Shown piece after piece: positions 15,773-24,434 of a stretch of DNA of 36,371 nt. The notes beneath the pieces are model-generated. The model did not search any database. It had not been told where the DNA came from and saw only the letters and a list, made by a program, of their open reading frames with translations. The position numbers and the translations under genes were made by a program. This DNA is from Candidatus Electrothrix gigas (GTDB taxonomy: Bacteria > Desulfobacterota > Desulfobulbia > Desulfobulbales > Desulfobulbaceae): positions 1-36,371 of the forward strand of contig QYLO01000034.1 of NCBI GenBank assembly GCA_022766165.1. Reading direction: 5' to 3'. Within the stretch, counting starts at the first letter, position 1. Each line of letters starts with the position of its first letter.

Positions 15773-16531
15773 ATGAATAAAAAAGAACTGTTTACTTTAC
15801 TGCAACAGGTGAAAAACGGAAGGATAAACCCTGCACAGGCCCTGCAAAAGCTCTGTCTGCCACCTGTAGAAGTCTTGGAATCGGCTCGTTTGGATCATCA
15901 CCGTCTTCTTCGCACCGGACTTCCAGAAGCTGTTTTTGGTGAAAATAAAACAGTTGCGCAGTTGGTGGAGATTCTTCAGGCCATGCTGCAAGGTCCAACA
16001 GTGGTGCTGGCCACCCGGGTTGATCCAGCCAAGGCTGAACAGGTCTGCGCTCAAGTTGACGGCTTGCAGTATCACCCAGACTCTGGTTTATTAACGGGTA
16101 ATAAAGAGTATATTACCAAAAATATGCACAGAGGAACTGTGATGGTGATAACCGCAGGCACCTCTGATCTGCCAATTGCTGAAGAGGCGCAGCTCTGTCT
16201 TGAATACTTTGGTCATCCTGTTGAAACCCTGTATGATGTCGGTGTTGCCGGTATTCATCGGATTCTGTCTCATGGCGAGCAGATCCAGCAGGCTGTCTGT
16301 CTGATTGTGGTTGCAGGCATGGAAGGTGCCTTGCCCTCAGTGGTAGCGGGTATGACGCCTAGTCCAGTAATTGCCGTACCCAGTTCTGTTGGTTACGGTA
16401 CTGGCACTGGTGGTTTTTCTGCCCTGTTGGGTATGCTGAACAGTTGCGCCCCTGGAATGGCCGTGGTGAATATTGACAATGGATTCGGAGCTGCCTGCAT
16501 GGCTGCCGCAATCAACAGAAAACGTTTTTAG
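15773..16531 (+). CDS. larB: Pyridinium-3,5-biscarboxylic acid mononucleotide synthase
   Basis: LarB carboxylates and hydrolyses nicotinic acid adenine dinucleotide to give P2CMN, the first step of the nickel-pincer cofactor of lactate racemase and relatives. The 252-residue length is usual. The N-terminal helical part (I-N-P-A-Q-A-L-Q-K-L) is followed by a PurE-like domain: G-T-V-M-V-I-T-A-G-T-S-D-L-P-I-A-E-E-A, then V-V-A-G-M-E-G-A-L-P-S-V-V-A-G, then V-P-S-S-V-G-Y-G. Cys225 in N-S-C-A-P-G-M-A-V-V-N-I-D-N-G-F-G sits where the NAD-binding cysteine of characterised LarB lies. Neither larC nor larE is adjacent, so the pathway partners must be elsewhere. No strong ribosome site is visible before the ATG. 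Confidence 0.9.
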   Translation: MNKKELFTLLQQVKNGRINPAQALQKLCLPPVEVLESARLDHHRLLRTGLPEAVFGENKTVAQLVEILQAMLQGPTVVLATRVDPAKAEQVCAQVDGLQYHPDSGLLTGNKEYITKNMHRGTVMVITAGTSDLPIAEEAQLCLEYFGHPVETLYDVGVAGIHRILSHGEQIQQAVCLIVVAGMEGALPSVVAGMTPSPVIAVPSSVGYGTGTGGFSALLGMLNSCAPGMAVVNIDNGFGAACMAAAINRKRF

Positions 16532-16715
16532 CAAGATTTGAGCAGGGCATTTTGCCCCTTTTTATGAGTATTTTTTTATCGAACAAGGAGCAACAAAGAA
16601 AAAAAAGCATTCCTGACGTTGCAAGATATTCCTTCCTGACGTATATTCCTGAATATTTTAATTCGTTCATCCATGTTACATACTATTTCGTTTACGTTTA
16701 CTTGGGAAAACATCC

Positions 16716-19283
16716 ATGACTACTCACCTGAAATTCAAGATTGGGCTACTTTTTACCCTTATTCTCTTTTCTATCATGACCATTGTGCCGTCCTTTTACA
16801 AGGGGACACCGGAATGGTGGAAAAAATATCTCGCACCGCAAGGACTCCAACTCGGTCTGGATCTTCAGGGCGGTGTCCACATGGTGCTGCGGGTTGACCT
16901 GGACAAGGCAGTTGCCAACTCCCTTGATTTTGCTGCCCAAGATTTAAAAAAGGGCTTGGCAAAGAAAAATATCTCTGCAGTGCGTCTGGATTCACCAAAC
17001 CCTGCCCAGGTTATTTTTACCCTGCCCAACACTGGTGTTGTAGGAGAAATTAAGGAAATTATTAAAGATGATTTTCCTGATCTCAATATTGATGTGCAGT
17101 CAGAGGAGGGCTCCTTTCCTCGCATTACCCTCAAACTTACTCAGGAAAAGATTGATTTTGTTCGCAAGAATGCCGTTGATCAATCCCTTGAAATTATCCG
17201 CAATCGTGTTGATCAGTTTGGTGTGAGTGAGCCTGTTATCGTGCGGCAGGGCGAAGATGAGATTGTGGTGCAGTTAGCTGGTTTTGACGAGCATGATCGG
17301 GCCAGAGATCTGATTGAACGCACAGCCCAGTTGGAATTTAAACTGGTTGCACAGCACAGTATAAATTTGCAGGAACTGGTTGATCAGGCCATTGCTGCTG
17401 GTCAATGGCAGGAAAACGGCAATGCTGAACAGCTCAAGGCATTAAATCTTGCCCTGCAGGCCAGTCTGCCCAAGGGAACAGAGATTGCCTTTGAGTCGGT
17501 TGAAAATCAGCAAAATCCAAGCAAGGAGAGCAAGCAACCTATTCTGCTGGAAAGCCCAGTACTTATGACCGGTGACATGGTCAAAAATTCACGGCCTGGC
17601 TATGGCGGAAAATTTAACGAGCCTATGGTGACGCTGGACCTGACCAGTGAGGGCAGTGACAAATTTGCCGATATTACCAAGGCGAATGTCAACAGACGGC
17701 TGGCCATTGTGCTGGATGGTGTAGTCCGTTCTGCTCCAAATATTACCGAGCCTATCTTTGGGGGTTCAGCCCAAATTTCAGGTAGTTTTACCCATTCAGA
17801 GGCCAGCGATCTGGCTATTGTCCTCCGAGTTGGTGCCTTGCCTGCTCCGGTTGAGATTATTCAAAACATGACAGTTGGAGCCAGTCTTGGTAAGGACTCC
17901 ATCAGCAAGGGCCTCAACTCTGGACTGTTTGGTGCCTTGCTGGTTCTGGTCTTTATGGTGATTTACTATCGACTCTCTGGCGTAATTGCTGATCTGGCCC
18001 TAGCACTCAATATCCTCTTTGTTTTTTCCGGGCTGGCTATGCTCGGTGCAACGCTGACGCTGCCCGGTATTGCCGGTATTATCCTCTCTATCGGCATGGC
18101 AGTGGATGCCAATGTGTTGATCTTTGAACGTATGCGAGAAGAATTCGCCTTGGGAAAAACAGCCCGTTCTGGAGTAGATACAGGTTTTTCCAAGGCATTT
18201 TCCTCCATTGTTGACTCGCAGGTCACCACCTTGATCACAGCCTTGGCCCTGTTCCTTTTTGGTACTGGCCCAATCAAAGGCTTTGCAGTTACCCTGTCCT
18301 TGGGTATTATCTTTAACCTGTTTGCAGTTCTCTTCTGTACAAGGTTGGTTTATGACTGGATGTTTAGCAGACGCAAAAAAATACAAGAACTTAAATTTCT
18401 CCAGTTTGTCAGAAAACCCAACTTTAACTTTATGGGCGTGCGCAAGATTGCCTTTACAGTTTCAGCACTCCTCGTCATCTTTGGAACCGTGTCCTTTGTT
18501 GAGATCCTGCTTGGTCAGGCCAATCTTGGCGTGGATTTTTCCGGCGGTTCGTTGTTGCAGTACAAGGCAGACCAGCCATTTCAGCTCAAAGCTATCCGGG
18601 ATGCCTTGAATAAGGGTGATTTTGGATCAGTGGATCTCCAGCAGGTAACAGGAGAAAATCGCCTGATTGTCAAGGTGAAGAAGACAGAGGATACGGTTGG
18701 TCATCTGGGTGAGGAGATTACAGCGGTACTGGCGAAACAGCAGGGCAACAGTTTTGTTCTGGAAAGCCAATCTGAGATCGGTTCCTCTGTCTCTGATGTT
18801 CTGCGGAATAAAGCCATTGAGGCTATTGCCATTTCGCTGCTCGGGGTGTTGCTCTATCTGGCTATTCGTTTTGATTTCAGCTTTGGTTTAGCCGCCGCCG
18901 CCGCTACCTTTCATGATGTGCTGGTGGTGCTGGGCATCTGTTGGATACTTCATGTTGAAGTCAATCTGCTGTTGGTGACAGCGTTGCTTACCTTGGCAGG
19001 CTATTCCCTGAACGACTCAGTGGTTGTCTTTGACCGCATCAGGGAAAATATGGGACGTTTTCATGAAAAAGATTTTAATGAGATTATCAACATCAGCATC
19101 AACGATGTGTTAGGGCGTTCTGTTGTCACCTCATTGACCACCTCGCTGGTCTTGGCTGCCCTGTTCTTTTTTGGCGGTTCCGCAATCCATGATTTTTCTT
19201 TTGCCCTACTGATCGGTGTTATTGTGGGTACCTATTCTTCGGTCTTTATTGCCAGTCCGCTGCTGTCGCTGAAAAAGCGATAA
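16716..19283 (+). CDS. secDF: SecD-SecF fusion, Sec translocase accessory subunit
   Basis: SecDF uses the proton gradient to pull proteins outward after SecYEG/SecA translocation. The 855-residue product joins SecD and SecF. It begins with an N-terminal TM (F-K-I-G-L-L-F-T-L-I-L-F), followed by the SecD signature L-G-L-D-L-Q-G-G-V-H at ~47-56, the periplasmic P1 domain, and A-G-I-I-L-S-I-G-M-A-V-D-A-N-V-L-I-F-E-R in the SecD membrane bundle. From ~575 comes the SecF half, with G-V-D-F-S-G-G at ~605 and Y-S-L-N-D-S-V-V-V-F-D-R-I-R-E-N. The usual separate genes are ~530 and ~310 residues, so the fusion is close to the sum. No yajC gene is upstream. GGGAAAAC is a weak ribosome site. A hairpin follows the stop. 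Confidence 0.93.
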   Translation: MTTHLKFKIGLLFTLILFSIMTIVPSFYKGTPEWWKKYLAPQGLQLGLDLQGGVHMVLRVDLDKAVANSLDFAAQDLKKGLAKKNISAVRLDSPNPAQVIFTLPNTGVVGEIKEIIKDDFPDLNIDVQSEEGSFPRITLKLTQEKIDFVRKNAVDQSLEIIRNRVDQFGVSEPVIVRQGEDEIVVQLAGFDEHDRARDLIERTAQLEFKLVAQHSINLQELVDQAIAAGQWQENGNAEQLKALNLALQASLPKGTEIAFESVENQQNPSKESKQPILLESPVLMTGDMVKNSRPGYGGKFNEPMVTLDLTSEGSDKFADITKANVNRRLAIVLDGVVRSAPNITEPIFGGSAQISGSFTHSEASDLAIVLRVGALPAPVEIIQNMTVGASLGKDSISKGLNSGLFGALLVLVFMVIYYRLSGVIADLALALNILFVFSGLAMLGATLTLPGIAGIILSIGMAVDANVLIFERMREEFALGKTARSGVDTGFSKAFSSIVDSQVTTLITALALFLFGTGPIKGFAVTLSLGIIFNLFAVLFCTRLVYDWMFSRRKKIQELKFLQFVRKPNFNFMGVRKIAFTVSALLVIFGTVSFVEILLGQANLGVDFSGGSLLQYKADQPFQLKAIRDALNKGDFGSVDLQQVTGENRLIVKVKKTEDTVGHLGEEITAVLAKQQGNSFVLESQSEIGSSVSDVLRNKAIEAIAISLLGVLLYLAIRFDFSFGLAAAAATFHDVLVVLGICWILHVEVNLLLVTALLTLAGYSLNDSVVVFDRIRENMGRFHEKDFNEIINISINDVLGRSVVTSLTTSLVLAALFFFGGSAIHDFSFALLIGVIVGTYSSVFIASPLLSLKKR

Positions 19284-19302
19284 GGGATGGAATAAAAAAT
19301 AT

Positions 19303-19332
19303 GTAAGGGCGAACACAGAGATTCGCCCCTAC
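19303..19332. terminator. GTARGGGCGAA hairpin between convergent genes
   Basis: GTAAGGGCGAA (19303-19313) and TTCGCCCCTAC (19322-19332) form an 11-bp stem with one mismatch and an 8-base loop. It is located after secDF and in front of the oppositely oriented 214-residue gene's 3' end. A related half-copy lies at ~20859-20885. No U-run follows, so it is more like a dispersed hairpin element that may also stop transcription. Confidence 0.55.
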
Positions 19333-19374
19333 AATATCTACTATCTTCTGCTTAATTTTGCTTAAACACTGTCG

Positions 19375-20019
19375 TCAGTCAATAGGAGCAATGTAATGAT
19401 ATCCTTCTGTACCGCATTTCTTTGCCAGTTTGTTCACAACATTTTTGACAAAGCTCGGCTTATCATAGGGGCCAGCAATATACAAGGGCTTGCCATCTTT
19501 GCCAAACTGAAAGGAACGGGGACAGGCTGCGCTGTCGATGTCGCCAAAAATTCTTTTGGCTTCCCGATAATCTTTATGCGGTGAAAAACCCAAGTTTGCA
19601 GCATATTTTTCTGCTTCCTCAATAAGTTTTCTAGCGCAGGTGGGATGGATCTTTTTGACTGGCCCCTGACTGTTGACCTCTTCCAGGAAAGAAGGATAGT
19701 TCTCTTCGGTAAATACTCTGACAAAACAGTCTTTAACACCAAGACAATAGACATCCACGAGAAAAACGCTCGCAATGATATCGCCATTGCTTGATTTTCG
19801 GGTGATCATGACCGGCCCGATACCTGAATGGCTCTCCTGGTCAAAAAGTTGTTCCGCCTCCCAGCATTCATAGACCGGGGCTTTGAAGGCCTGCTGTATT
19901 GCCAAGTTACGGCTGAACGTACCTAACAGGCCCTTTTTTTTCTGTACCCTTTTTCGAGCCTTGCTCTTTGCGGCTTGCTTCGCCTTCTTCTTTTGCAGTT
20001 TTTTCTGATTTAATGCCAT
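19375..20019 (-). CDS. Conserved-looking protein of unknown function (214 aa)
   Basis: The first ~32 residues are extremely basic (K-K-L-Q-K-K-K-A-K-Q-A-A-K-S-K-A-R-K-R and on), suggesting nucleic-acid or ribosome contact. The rest is an alpha/beta domain with D-I-I-A-S-V-F-L-V-D-V-Y-C-L-G-V-K-D-C, H-P-T-C-A-R-K-L-I-E-E-A and G-F-S-P-H-K-D-Y-R-E-A-K-R-I-F-G. The sequence Y-C-L-G-V-K-D is reminiscent of proteins associated with SEC-C or helicase modules, but I cannot name the family with confidence. No signal peptide or TM segment is visible. It lies just downstream of comF on the same strand (about 30 bases apart), so it may be the third gene of icd-comF-unknown. The first ATG with upstream GAGAA was taken as start. 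Confidence 0.6.
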   Translation of the reverse strand: MALNQKKLQKKKAKQAAKSKARKRVQKKKGLLGTFSRNLAIQQAFKAPVYECWEAEQLFDQESHSGIGPVMITRKSSNGDIIASVFLVDVYCLGVKDCFVRVFTEENYPSFLEEVNSQGPVKKIHPTCARKLIEEAEKYAANLGFSPHKDYREAKRIFGDIDSAACPRSFQFGKDGKPLYIAGPYDKPSFVKNVVNKLAKKCGTEGYHYIAPID

Positions 20020-20048
20020 GTTGTTCTCATTATTTTGAATTTTAAAGT

Positions 20049-20843
20049 TTAAATATTATCAGGATGTCCTGAGTTAATAGACAGTCCTGCGCTTCTAGCC
20101 ACAGTAAAGGCATCAATCGCCCCGGCCCCGGCCTCAAGCAGCACCTTGGCGCATTCATACAGCGTTGATCCTGTAGTAAAAACATCATCCACCAGCAGGA
20201 TATTTTTACCCTGCACCACATCCAGGCTCTGAGGCGTTTTCATACAAAATGCCTGCTGGAGATTAGTCTGTCTGGCCTTGCCATTGAGTCGGGTTTGGGG
20301 AACCGTTGCACGTTGCCGTTGCAGCAAATCAAAACGGATTTTTTTCCGCCACTGCGGAAAGCAGGCACGAGCAAGAAGCAGCGACTGGTTAAAGCCCCGC
20401 TCACGCAGCCGTTGCAGATGCAAGGGAACCGGCAGGATAAGATCAGGTTCGTTGAGATCCATGAGCGAACTGGTTTGTCTTGCCAGGGTGGCCAGCGTCG
20501 CAAGTCCGGTCAGGTTGCCAGTAAATTTAAGTTGGCGCACCAAAGCACTTATTGGCTCTTGGTAAAGAAAGCTGGATCGAACCGATCTAACCTTGGTGAT
20601 ACAGGCCAAGGAATTATCAAGACAGCTGAGGCAAAGGTGGTTATCACCAACAACGAGCGGAATACCGCATCTGATACAAAAGGGCGGACAAATAGTAGCT
20701 ACAGCCACATTTCTACGACAGTTTGGACAGAGCAGGGGAGGGCGACAAGAGGCAAGCTGCATAAACTGCTCTTCGCAACCCAGACAGTGGGCTGGAAAGA
20801 GCAGTTCTTGCAAAGCCTGTATGAGTTCATAAAAAAAAGACAT
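20049..20843 (-). CDS. comF: ComF family phosphoribosyltransferase-like protein
   Basis: ComF-type proteins act in DNA uptake or in processing of imported DNA; their exact reaction is not settled. The 264-residue product has an N-terminal zinc-binding region with four Cys pairs (C-L-G-C, C-P-N-C, C-I-R-C, C-L-S-C, within ~20-75). It also has the family segment I-S-A-L-V-R-Q-L-K-F-T-G, P-V-P-L-H-x-x-R-L-R-E-R-G-F-N-Q-S, and the PRPP-binding motif I-L-L-V-D-D-V-F-T-T-G-S-T near 213-226. All signature residues appear intact and the length is usual. It lies ~48 bases after icd, with a hairpin in between, so it may have separate expression. No clear ribosome site is seen before the ATG. Confidence 0.88.
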   Translation of the reverse strand: MSFFYELIQALQELLFPAHCLGCEEQFMQLASCRPPLLCPNCRRNVAVATICPPFCIRCGIPLVVGDNHLCLSCLDNSLACITKVRSVRSSFLYQEPISALVRQLKFTGNLTGLATLATLARQTSSLMDLNEPDLILPVPLHLQRLRERGFNQSLLLARACFPQWRKKIRFDLLQRQRATVPQTRLNGKARQTNLQQAFCMKTPQSLDVVQGKNILLVDDVFTTGSTLYECAKVLLEAGAGAIDAFTVARSAGLSINSGHPDNI

Positions 20844-20858
20844 ACAAGACAGAAGGGG

Positions 20859-20882
20859 AGGGGTAAAAATTTTTTCGCCCCT
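20859..20882. terminator. AT-rich hairpin between icd and comF
   Basis: AGGGG-T-AAAAA (20859-20869) faces TTTTT-TCG-CCCCT (20870-20882). Its right side, TTCGCCCCTAC, is identical to that of the hairpin at 19322-19332. It is located directly after icd (minus strand) and likely limits read-through into comF. Confidence 0.45.
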
Positions 20883-20890
20883 ACAAAATG

Positions 20891-22108
20891 TTAGGCCTGC
20901 ATTGCCGCCTGCAGATTTTCATCCAGCTTGGCCAAGAACTCCTCAGTGGTCAGCCAGTTCTGCTCGCTGCCCACCAGCAGGGCCAGATCCTTGGTCATGA
21001 AGCCGGATTCCACAGTCTCCACACAGATCCTTTCCAAGGTCTCGGCAAACTTGACCACATCCGGGGTGTTGTCAAAGGTGCCGCGATAGCTTAGACCACG
21101 GGTCCAGGCAAAGATCGAAGCAATGGGGTTGGTTGAGGTTGCATTGCCCTTTTGATGCTCTCGATAATGACGGGTCACGGTGCCGTGGGCAGCCTCGGCC
21201 TCTACGGTCTGGCCATCTTCGGTCATCAGCACTGAGGTCATCAGGCCCAACGAGCCAAAGCCCTGAGCAACCGTATCAGACTGGACATCCCCATCATAGT
21301 TCTTGCAGGCCCAGACAAAGCCGCCTTCCCATTTCAGGGCTGCCGCCACCATGTCGTCAATCAGACGATGCTCATAGGTGATGCCTGCCTTGGCAAATTT
21401 ATCAGCGAATTCTGCCTCAAAGACCTCCTGAAACAGATCTTTAAACCGACCATCGTACTTTTTCATGATGGTGTTCTTGGTGGACAGGTAGACGGGCCAG
21501 CCCAGATTGAGGCCATAGTTCATGCAGGAACGGGCAAAGCCCCGGATGGAGTCGTCCAGATTGTACATACCCATTGTGCAGCCGGAAGACGGAAAATCAA
21601 AGACCTCATGCTCAATGGGTTCGCCGCCGTCCGCAGGCTCGAACTTCATGGTCAGCTTGCCCGGACCGGGGATCAGGAAGTCGGTTGCCCGGTACTGGTC
21701 ACCAAAGGCGTGACGACCGATGACAATGGTTTTGGTCCAGCCCGGAACCAAGCGGGGGATATTGCTGCAAATGATCGGCTGGCGGAACACGGTGCCGCCG
21801 ATAATATTGCGGATGGTGCCGTTGGGTGATTTCCACATTTCCTTGAGGTCAAACTCCTCAACCCGGCCTTCATCCGGGGTGATGGTGGCGCATTTCACCC
21901 CAACCCGATGCTTTTTAATAGCCTCAGCCGCATCCACAGTGATCTGGTCGTCGGTCTCGTCCCGTTTCTGCACAGAGAGATCATAGTATTTCAGATCCAC
22001 ATCCAGATAGGGCAGGATCAATTTTTCTTTGATAAATGCCCAGATAATGCGGGTCATCTCGTCGCCGTCAAGTTCTACGATGGGATTTTTTACTTGGATT
22101 TTGGTCAT
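20891..22108 (-). CDS. icd: NADP-dependent isocitrate dehydrogenase, eukaryotic-type subfamily
   Basis: It oxidises isocitrate to 2-oxoglutarate with NADP+ in the TCA cycle. The 405-residue product matches the ~400-residue homodimeric subfamily shared with eukaryotic cytosolic/mitochondrial enzymes rather than the E. coli type. Signature stretches are [13 protein letters not shown] near the N-terminus, [10 protein letters not shown], the substrate loop [19 protein letters not shown], the metal/substrate helix region L-I-D-D-M-V-A, and the nucleotide site [15 protein letters not shown] replaces the more usual F-R-E-P-I. A GGAGG ribosome site lies 5 bases before the ATG. The base composition is richer in G+C than the adjacent ParA/ParB-like cassette. 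It is the first gene of a probable icd-comF-unknown unit. Confidence 0.94.
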   Translation of the reverse strand: MTKIQVKNPIVELDGDEMTRIIWAFIKEKLILPYLDVDLKYYDLSVQKRDETDDQITVDAAEAIKKHRVGVKCATITPDEGRVEEFDLKEMWKSPNGTIRNIIGGTVFRQPIICSNIPRLVPGWTKTIVIGRHAFGDQYRATDFLIPGPGKLTMKFEPADGGEPIEHEVFDFPSSGCTMGMYNLDDSIRGFARSCMNYGLNLGWPVYLSTKNTIMKKYDGRFKDLFQEVFEAEFADKFAKAGITYEHRLIDDMVAAALKWEGGFVWACKNYDGDVQSDTVAQGFGSLGLMTSVLMTEDGQTVEAEAAHGTVTRHYREHQKGNATSTNPIASIFAWTRGLSYRGTFDNTPDVVKFAETLERICVETVESGFMTKDLALLVGSEQNWLTTEEFLAKLDENLQAAMQA

Positions 22109-22230
22109 TATTCCTCCGATGGTTTTCTATGTCTAAAAGGTTTTTATTATTCTGGTTTACTAACATGTCTAAACAAAAAGTTCATCAAGTCCTTCCCGTT
22201 CCAAGTCATGCGTTTGCCCTGTGTCTATTT

Positions 22231-22857
22231 CTAAGCCATATCACTTTTTTTGAGAGCATCAATAAGTTGAGCTTTGTTCATATATGAACGACCTTTTATA
22301 TTTCTCTTTTTTGCCAACACTTTGAGTTCAGGGACAATCATATCTTTATAGTCTACTGGTACTGGTTCATCATTATTATTTCTCTTTTTTGTTATTTCCG
22401 AAATTTCATTTTCTAATGTTCCAAACTTGTTACAAATCTTATCTACTTGTTGTGTCAGTCGTTCCATTTCTTGTCTCATCAATGTCAATTGAGAAGAGAG
22501 TGTCGCTTGGATTGCTGTTATTTCCGACTGATCAGGATCAGGTGAAGGTGTTTGACCCGGATTTAAAGCCTCCAGTTGCTTGGAGATTGCCCCCTTAGTC
22601 TTCGGAGCAATAACAAAGGCATTAACCATTTCCGCTTTACGCGGATCTTTTGCACGCGCTTGCAATGCGGCATAGTATTCCTTATTACCGTTGATAACAA
22701 CGTAACTTTCAGGGCCTGTGGGTTGTAAGACCAATGGTTTCAGTAAACCGTTACATTCCAAAATCGAATCTGCCAACTTTTCAACCTGTGTTTTATCTAC
22801 TTGTTCAAAAGGTACAGATGGTGTAATACTTTTAACGTCAACTAAGAAAAAATCCAT
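22231..22857 (-). CDS. ParB-N-like / coiled-coil / Rho-N-like protein
   Basis: The 208-residue protein has three parts. Residues 1-85 resemble the ParB N-terminal domain: V-K-S-I-T-P-S-V-P-F-E-Q-V-D, L-A-D-S-I-L-E-C-N-G-L-L-K-P-L-V-L, and G-N-K-E-Y-Y-A-A-L where ParB has G-E-R-R-Y-R-A-A. The CTP-binding arginines are therefore replaced. Residues ~110-160 form a heptad-like coiled coil (Q-E-M-E-R-L-T-Q-Q-V-D-K-I). Residues ~170-203 match the Rho-N/SAP-like DNA/RNA-binding fold: V-P-E-L-K-V-L-A-K-K-R-N-I-K-G-R-S-Y-M-N-K-A-Q-L. No HTH of classical ParB is present. It starts 7 bases after the ParA-like gene, with GAGGATATA as ribosome site, so the pair is an operon. Partition or conflict role is inferred. 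Confidence 0.72.
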   Translation of the reverse strand: MDFFLVDVKSITPSVPFEQVDKTQVEKLADSILECNGLLKPLVLQPTGPESYVVINGNKEYYAALQARAKDPRKAEMVNAFVIAPKTKGAISKQLEALNPGQTPSPDPDQSEITAIQATLSSQLTLMRQEMERLTQQVDKICNKFGTLENEISEITKKRNNNDEPVPVDYKDMIVPELKVLAKKRNIKGRSYMNKAQLIDALKKSDMA

Positions 22858-22864
22858 TATATCC

Positions 22865-24301
22865 TCACTTTATTTTGTTCATTATTTCAGCTGCCAAAAT
22901 TTCAAAATCTTCGGCAGATTGTTCTGCTGAAGGAGTTGATTGTATTTCACAAAATTCAAAAATTGACTTGGGATCAGGAATGTCCATGCCATTTTCTTCT
23001 TTCGTGTGATTGAGAGAGCTAGAAAGAGGACTTCTTTCATAAATAATGCTTTCCATTAATGGCAACTTATGACGTTTTGGCACCACAGCCTTCTGTCTGG
23101 GAAAGGTATACTGAAGGTATCTAGAGTTGGTTGAAATTTTTGATGGTAAAACGCCCAATATTACCAAAGGATGACGGGCAATAGCCTCACGATACTCATT
23201 TACCTGTCTGACAAATTTTTTAACATTACTTAAACCTTGATTTGCAAACGGCTTCAAATCAGAAGGAATGATGAGATAATCTGCTGCTATAAGAGGAATT
23301 TCTGCGTATAAGTCTCGGGATGGAGGTGTGTCAATAATAACAATATCATAATTGTCTTGTACCTGTTTGAGTTTCACGATAAGTCTGGAACGGCTTACGG
23401 CTATTTTATTCAGCTTATCCTGGTGTTCGATCAGGTTGATATGTGAAGGAACAACATGTACTTCCGGGGTGTTAAAGTTATAGGAACTGCGTACCATATC
23501 AGGAATAAAGTTGAAATCCCCTGATTCAAGAAGATGATATACATAGTTGTTTTTTATATTGTCATCTTCCTCAAATTGAAACTTGATCAAACCAGTGGCA
23601 AACGTTGTATTGGCCTGAGCATCCATATCAATTAACAATACTTTCTTACCCTGTCTACTGAAAGATGCTGCTAAATTAACTGACACAGTTGTTTTACCTA
23701 CACCTCCCTTATTATGATATACTGCAAGAACTTGCATGTGCGATGCCTCCTCAATAGGTTTTTCCTTGATATGCTGATCTGATATACTGGAGATAGACAA
23801 GCTGGGATTCTGTACCTCTACGATATCTTCTTCTACTTTCTTTGTAATATTGTCTAGTTCATCATCTTTTATCAAACTTTTTTTCCCTAAAATAGCCCGA
23901 ATGTCATTTATTTGAGTTGTTATCTGTTCTCCAGAGCATTCAAAGACTAATTGAATTTCTTCATTATTATCTCTTTGGTATATCTGTAGTTCTCTCCCAT
24001 TCGTCAATACCCCGTAACGGGCATTGAGATTATTGAGATACCGTTTGAGTTTTCTGCTATGTCTGTATAATGTTTCTTTAGGATTTTTAGCTTCTATGAC
24101 AATGCTTGGAGGTTTTACATTATCCCACACAAAAGGTATAAGAGGAGTCGCTAATGTCAAAACATCCAGACGAATATTGGCAACCTTGACTTCTTGATGC
24201 CAGTTATCAAGAGAATAGCTCAATTGTGGCAAGAGATAGCTGACTATTAATTTAGAGATGACTTCATTTTCATTACGGCAAAGTTCTGGTGCAAAGTTCA
24301 A
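22865..24301 (-). CDS. HsdR-N-like PD-(D/E)XK domain fused to ParA ATPase
   Basis: The 478-residue product combines two modules. Residues 1-135 resemble the N-terminal nuclease domain of type I restriction R subunits: N-E-N-E-V near 10-14, R-L-D-V-L with Asp46, I-V-I-E-A-K-N-P with Glu70 and Lys72 (the D-ExK catalytic set), then R-Y-G-V-L-T-N-G-R-E-L-Q-I-Y. Residues ~190-478 are a ParA/MinD ATPase: deviant Walker A K-G-G-V-G-K-T-T at 198-205, D-M-D-A-Q-A-N at 225-231, I-I-D-T-P-P-S and a P-S-D-L-K-P-F region. A charged linker joins them. The start codon is TTG at 24301, with GAGG 7 bases upstream; no ATG fits. AT-rich DNA compared with icd suggests transfer. It forms an operon with the ParB-N-like gene. 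Plain ParA plasmid partition proteins lack the nuclease part. Confidence 0.78.
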   Translation of the reverse strand: MNFAPELCRNENEVISKLIVSYLLPQLSYSLDNWHQEVKVANIRLDVLTLATPLIPFVWDNVKPPSIVIEAKNPKETLYRHSRKLKRYLNNLNARYGVLTNGRELQIYQRDNNEEIQLVFECSGEQITTQINDIRAILGKKSLIKDDELDNITKKVEEDIVEVQNPSLSISSISDQHIKEKPIEEASHMQVLAVYHNKGGVGKTTVSVNLAASFSRQGKKVLLIDMDAQANTTFATGLIKFQFEEDDNIKNNYVYHLLESGDFNFIPDMVRSSYNFNTPEVHVVPSHINLIEHQDKLNKIAVSRSRLIVKLKQVQDNYDIVIIDTPPSRDLYAEIPLIAADYLIIPSDLKPFANQGLSNVKKFVRQVNEYREAIARHPLVILGVLPSKISTNSRYLQYTFPRQKAVVPKRHKLPLMESIIYERSPLSSSLNHTKEENGMDIPDPKSIFEFCEIQSTPSAEQSAEDFEILAAEIMNKIK

Positions 24302-24434
24302 AATATTTCCTCTGAAAAAGAGGTGTTGAAAAGATTCCTCTTTTCTTAAAAAAATCCAACAAAAACAGCACCGAAACCAAAATGGTTAGGGTGCTGTCAT
24401 CATACGTTGATACGATCAAAGAAAAATCAGATCA

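Noticed and set aside
22231..24301. Ordinary plasmid parAB partition locus
   Set aside because: The ParA has an extra N-terminal nuclease-like domain and the partner lacks the HTH and G-E-R-R motif. No replication gene or iteron is adjacent.
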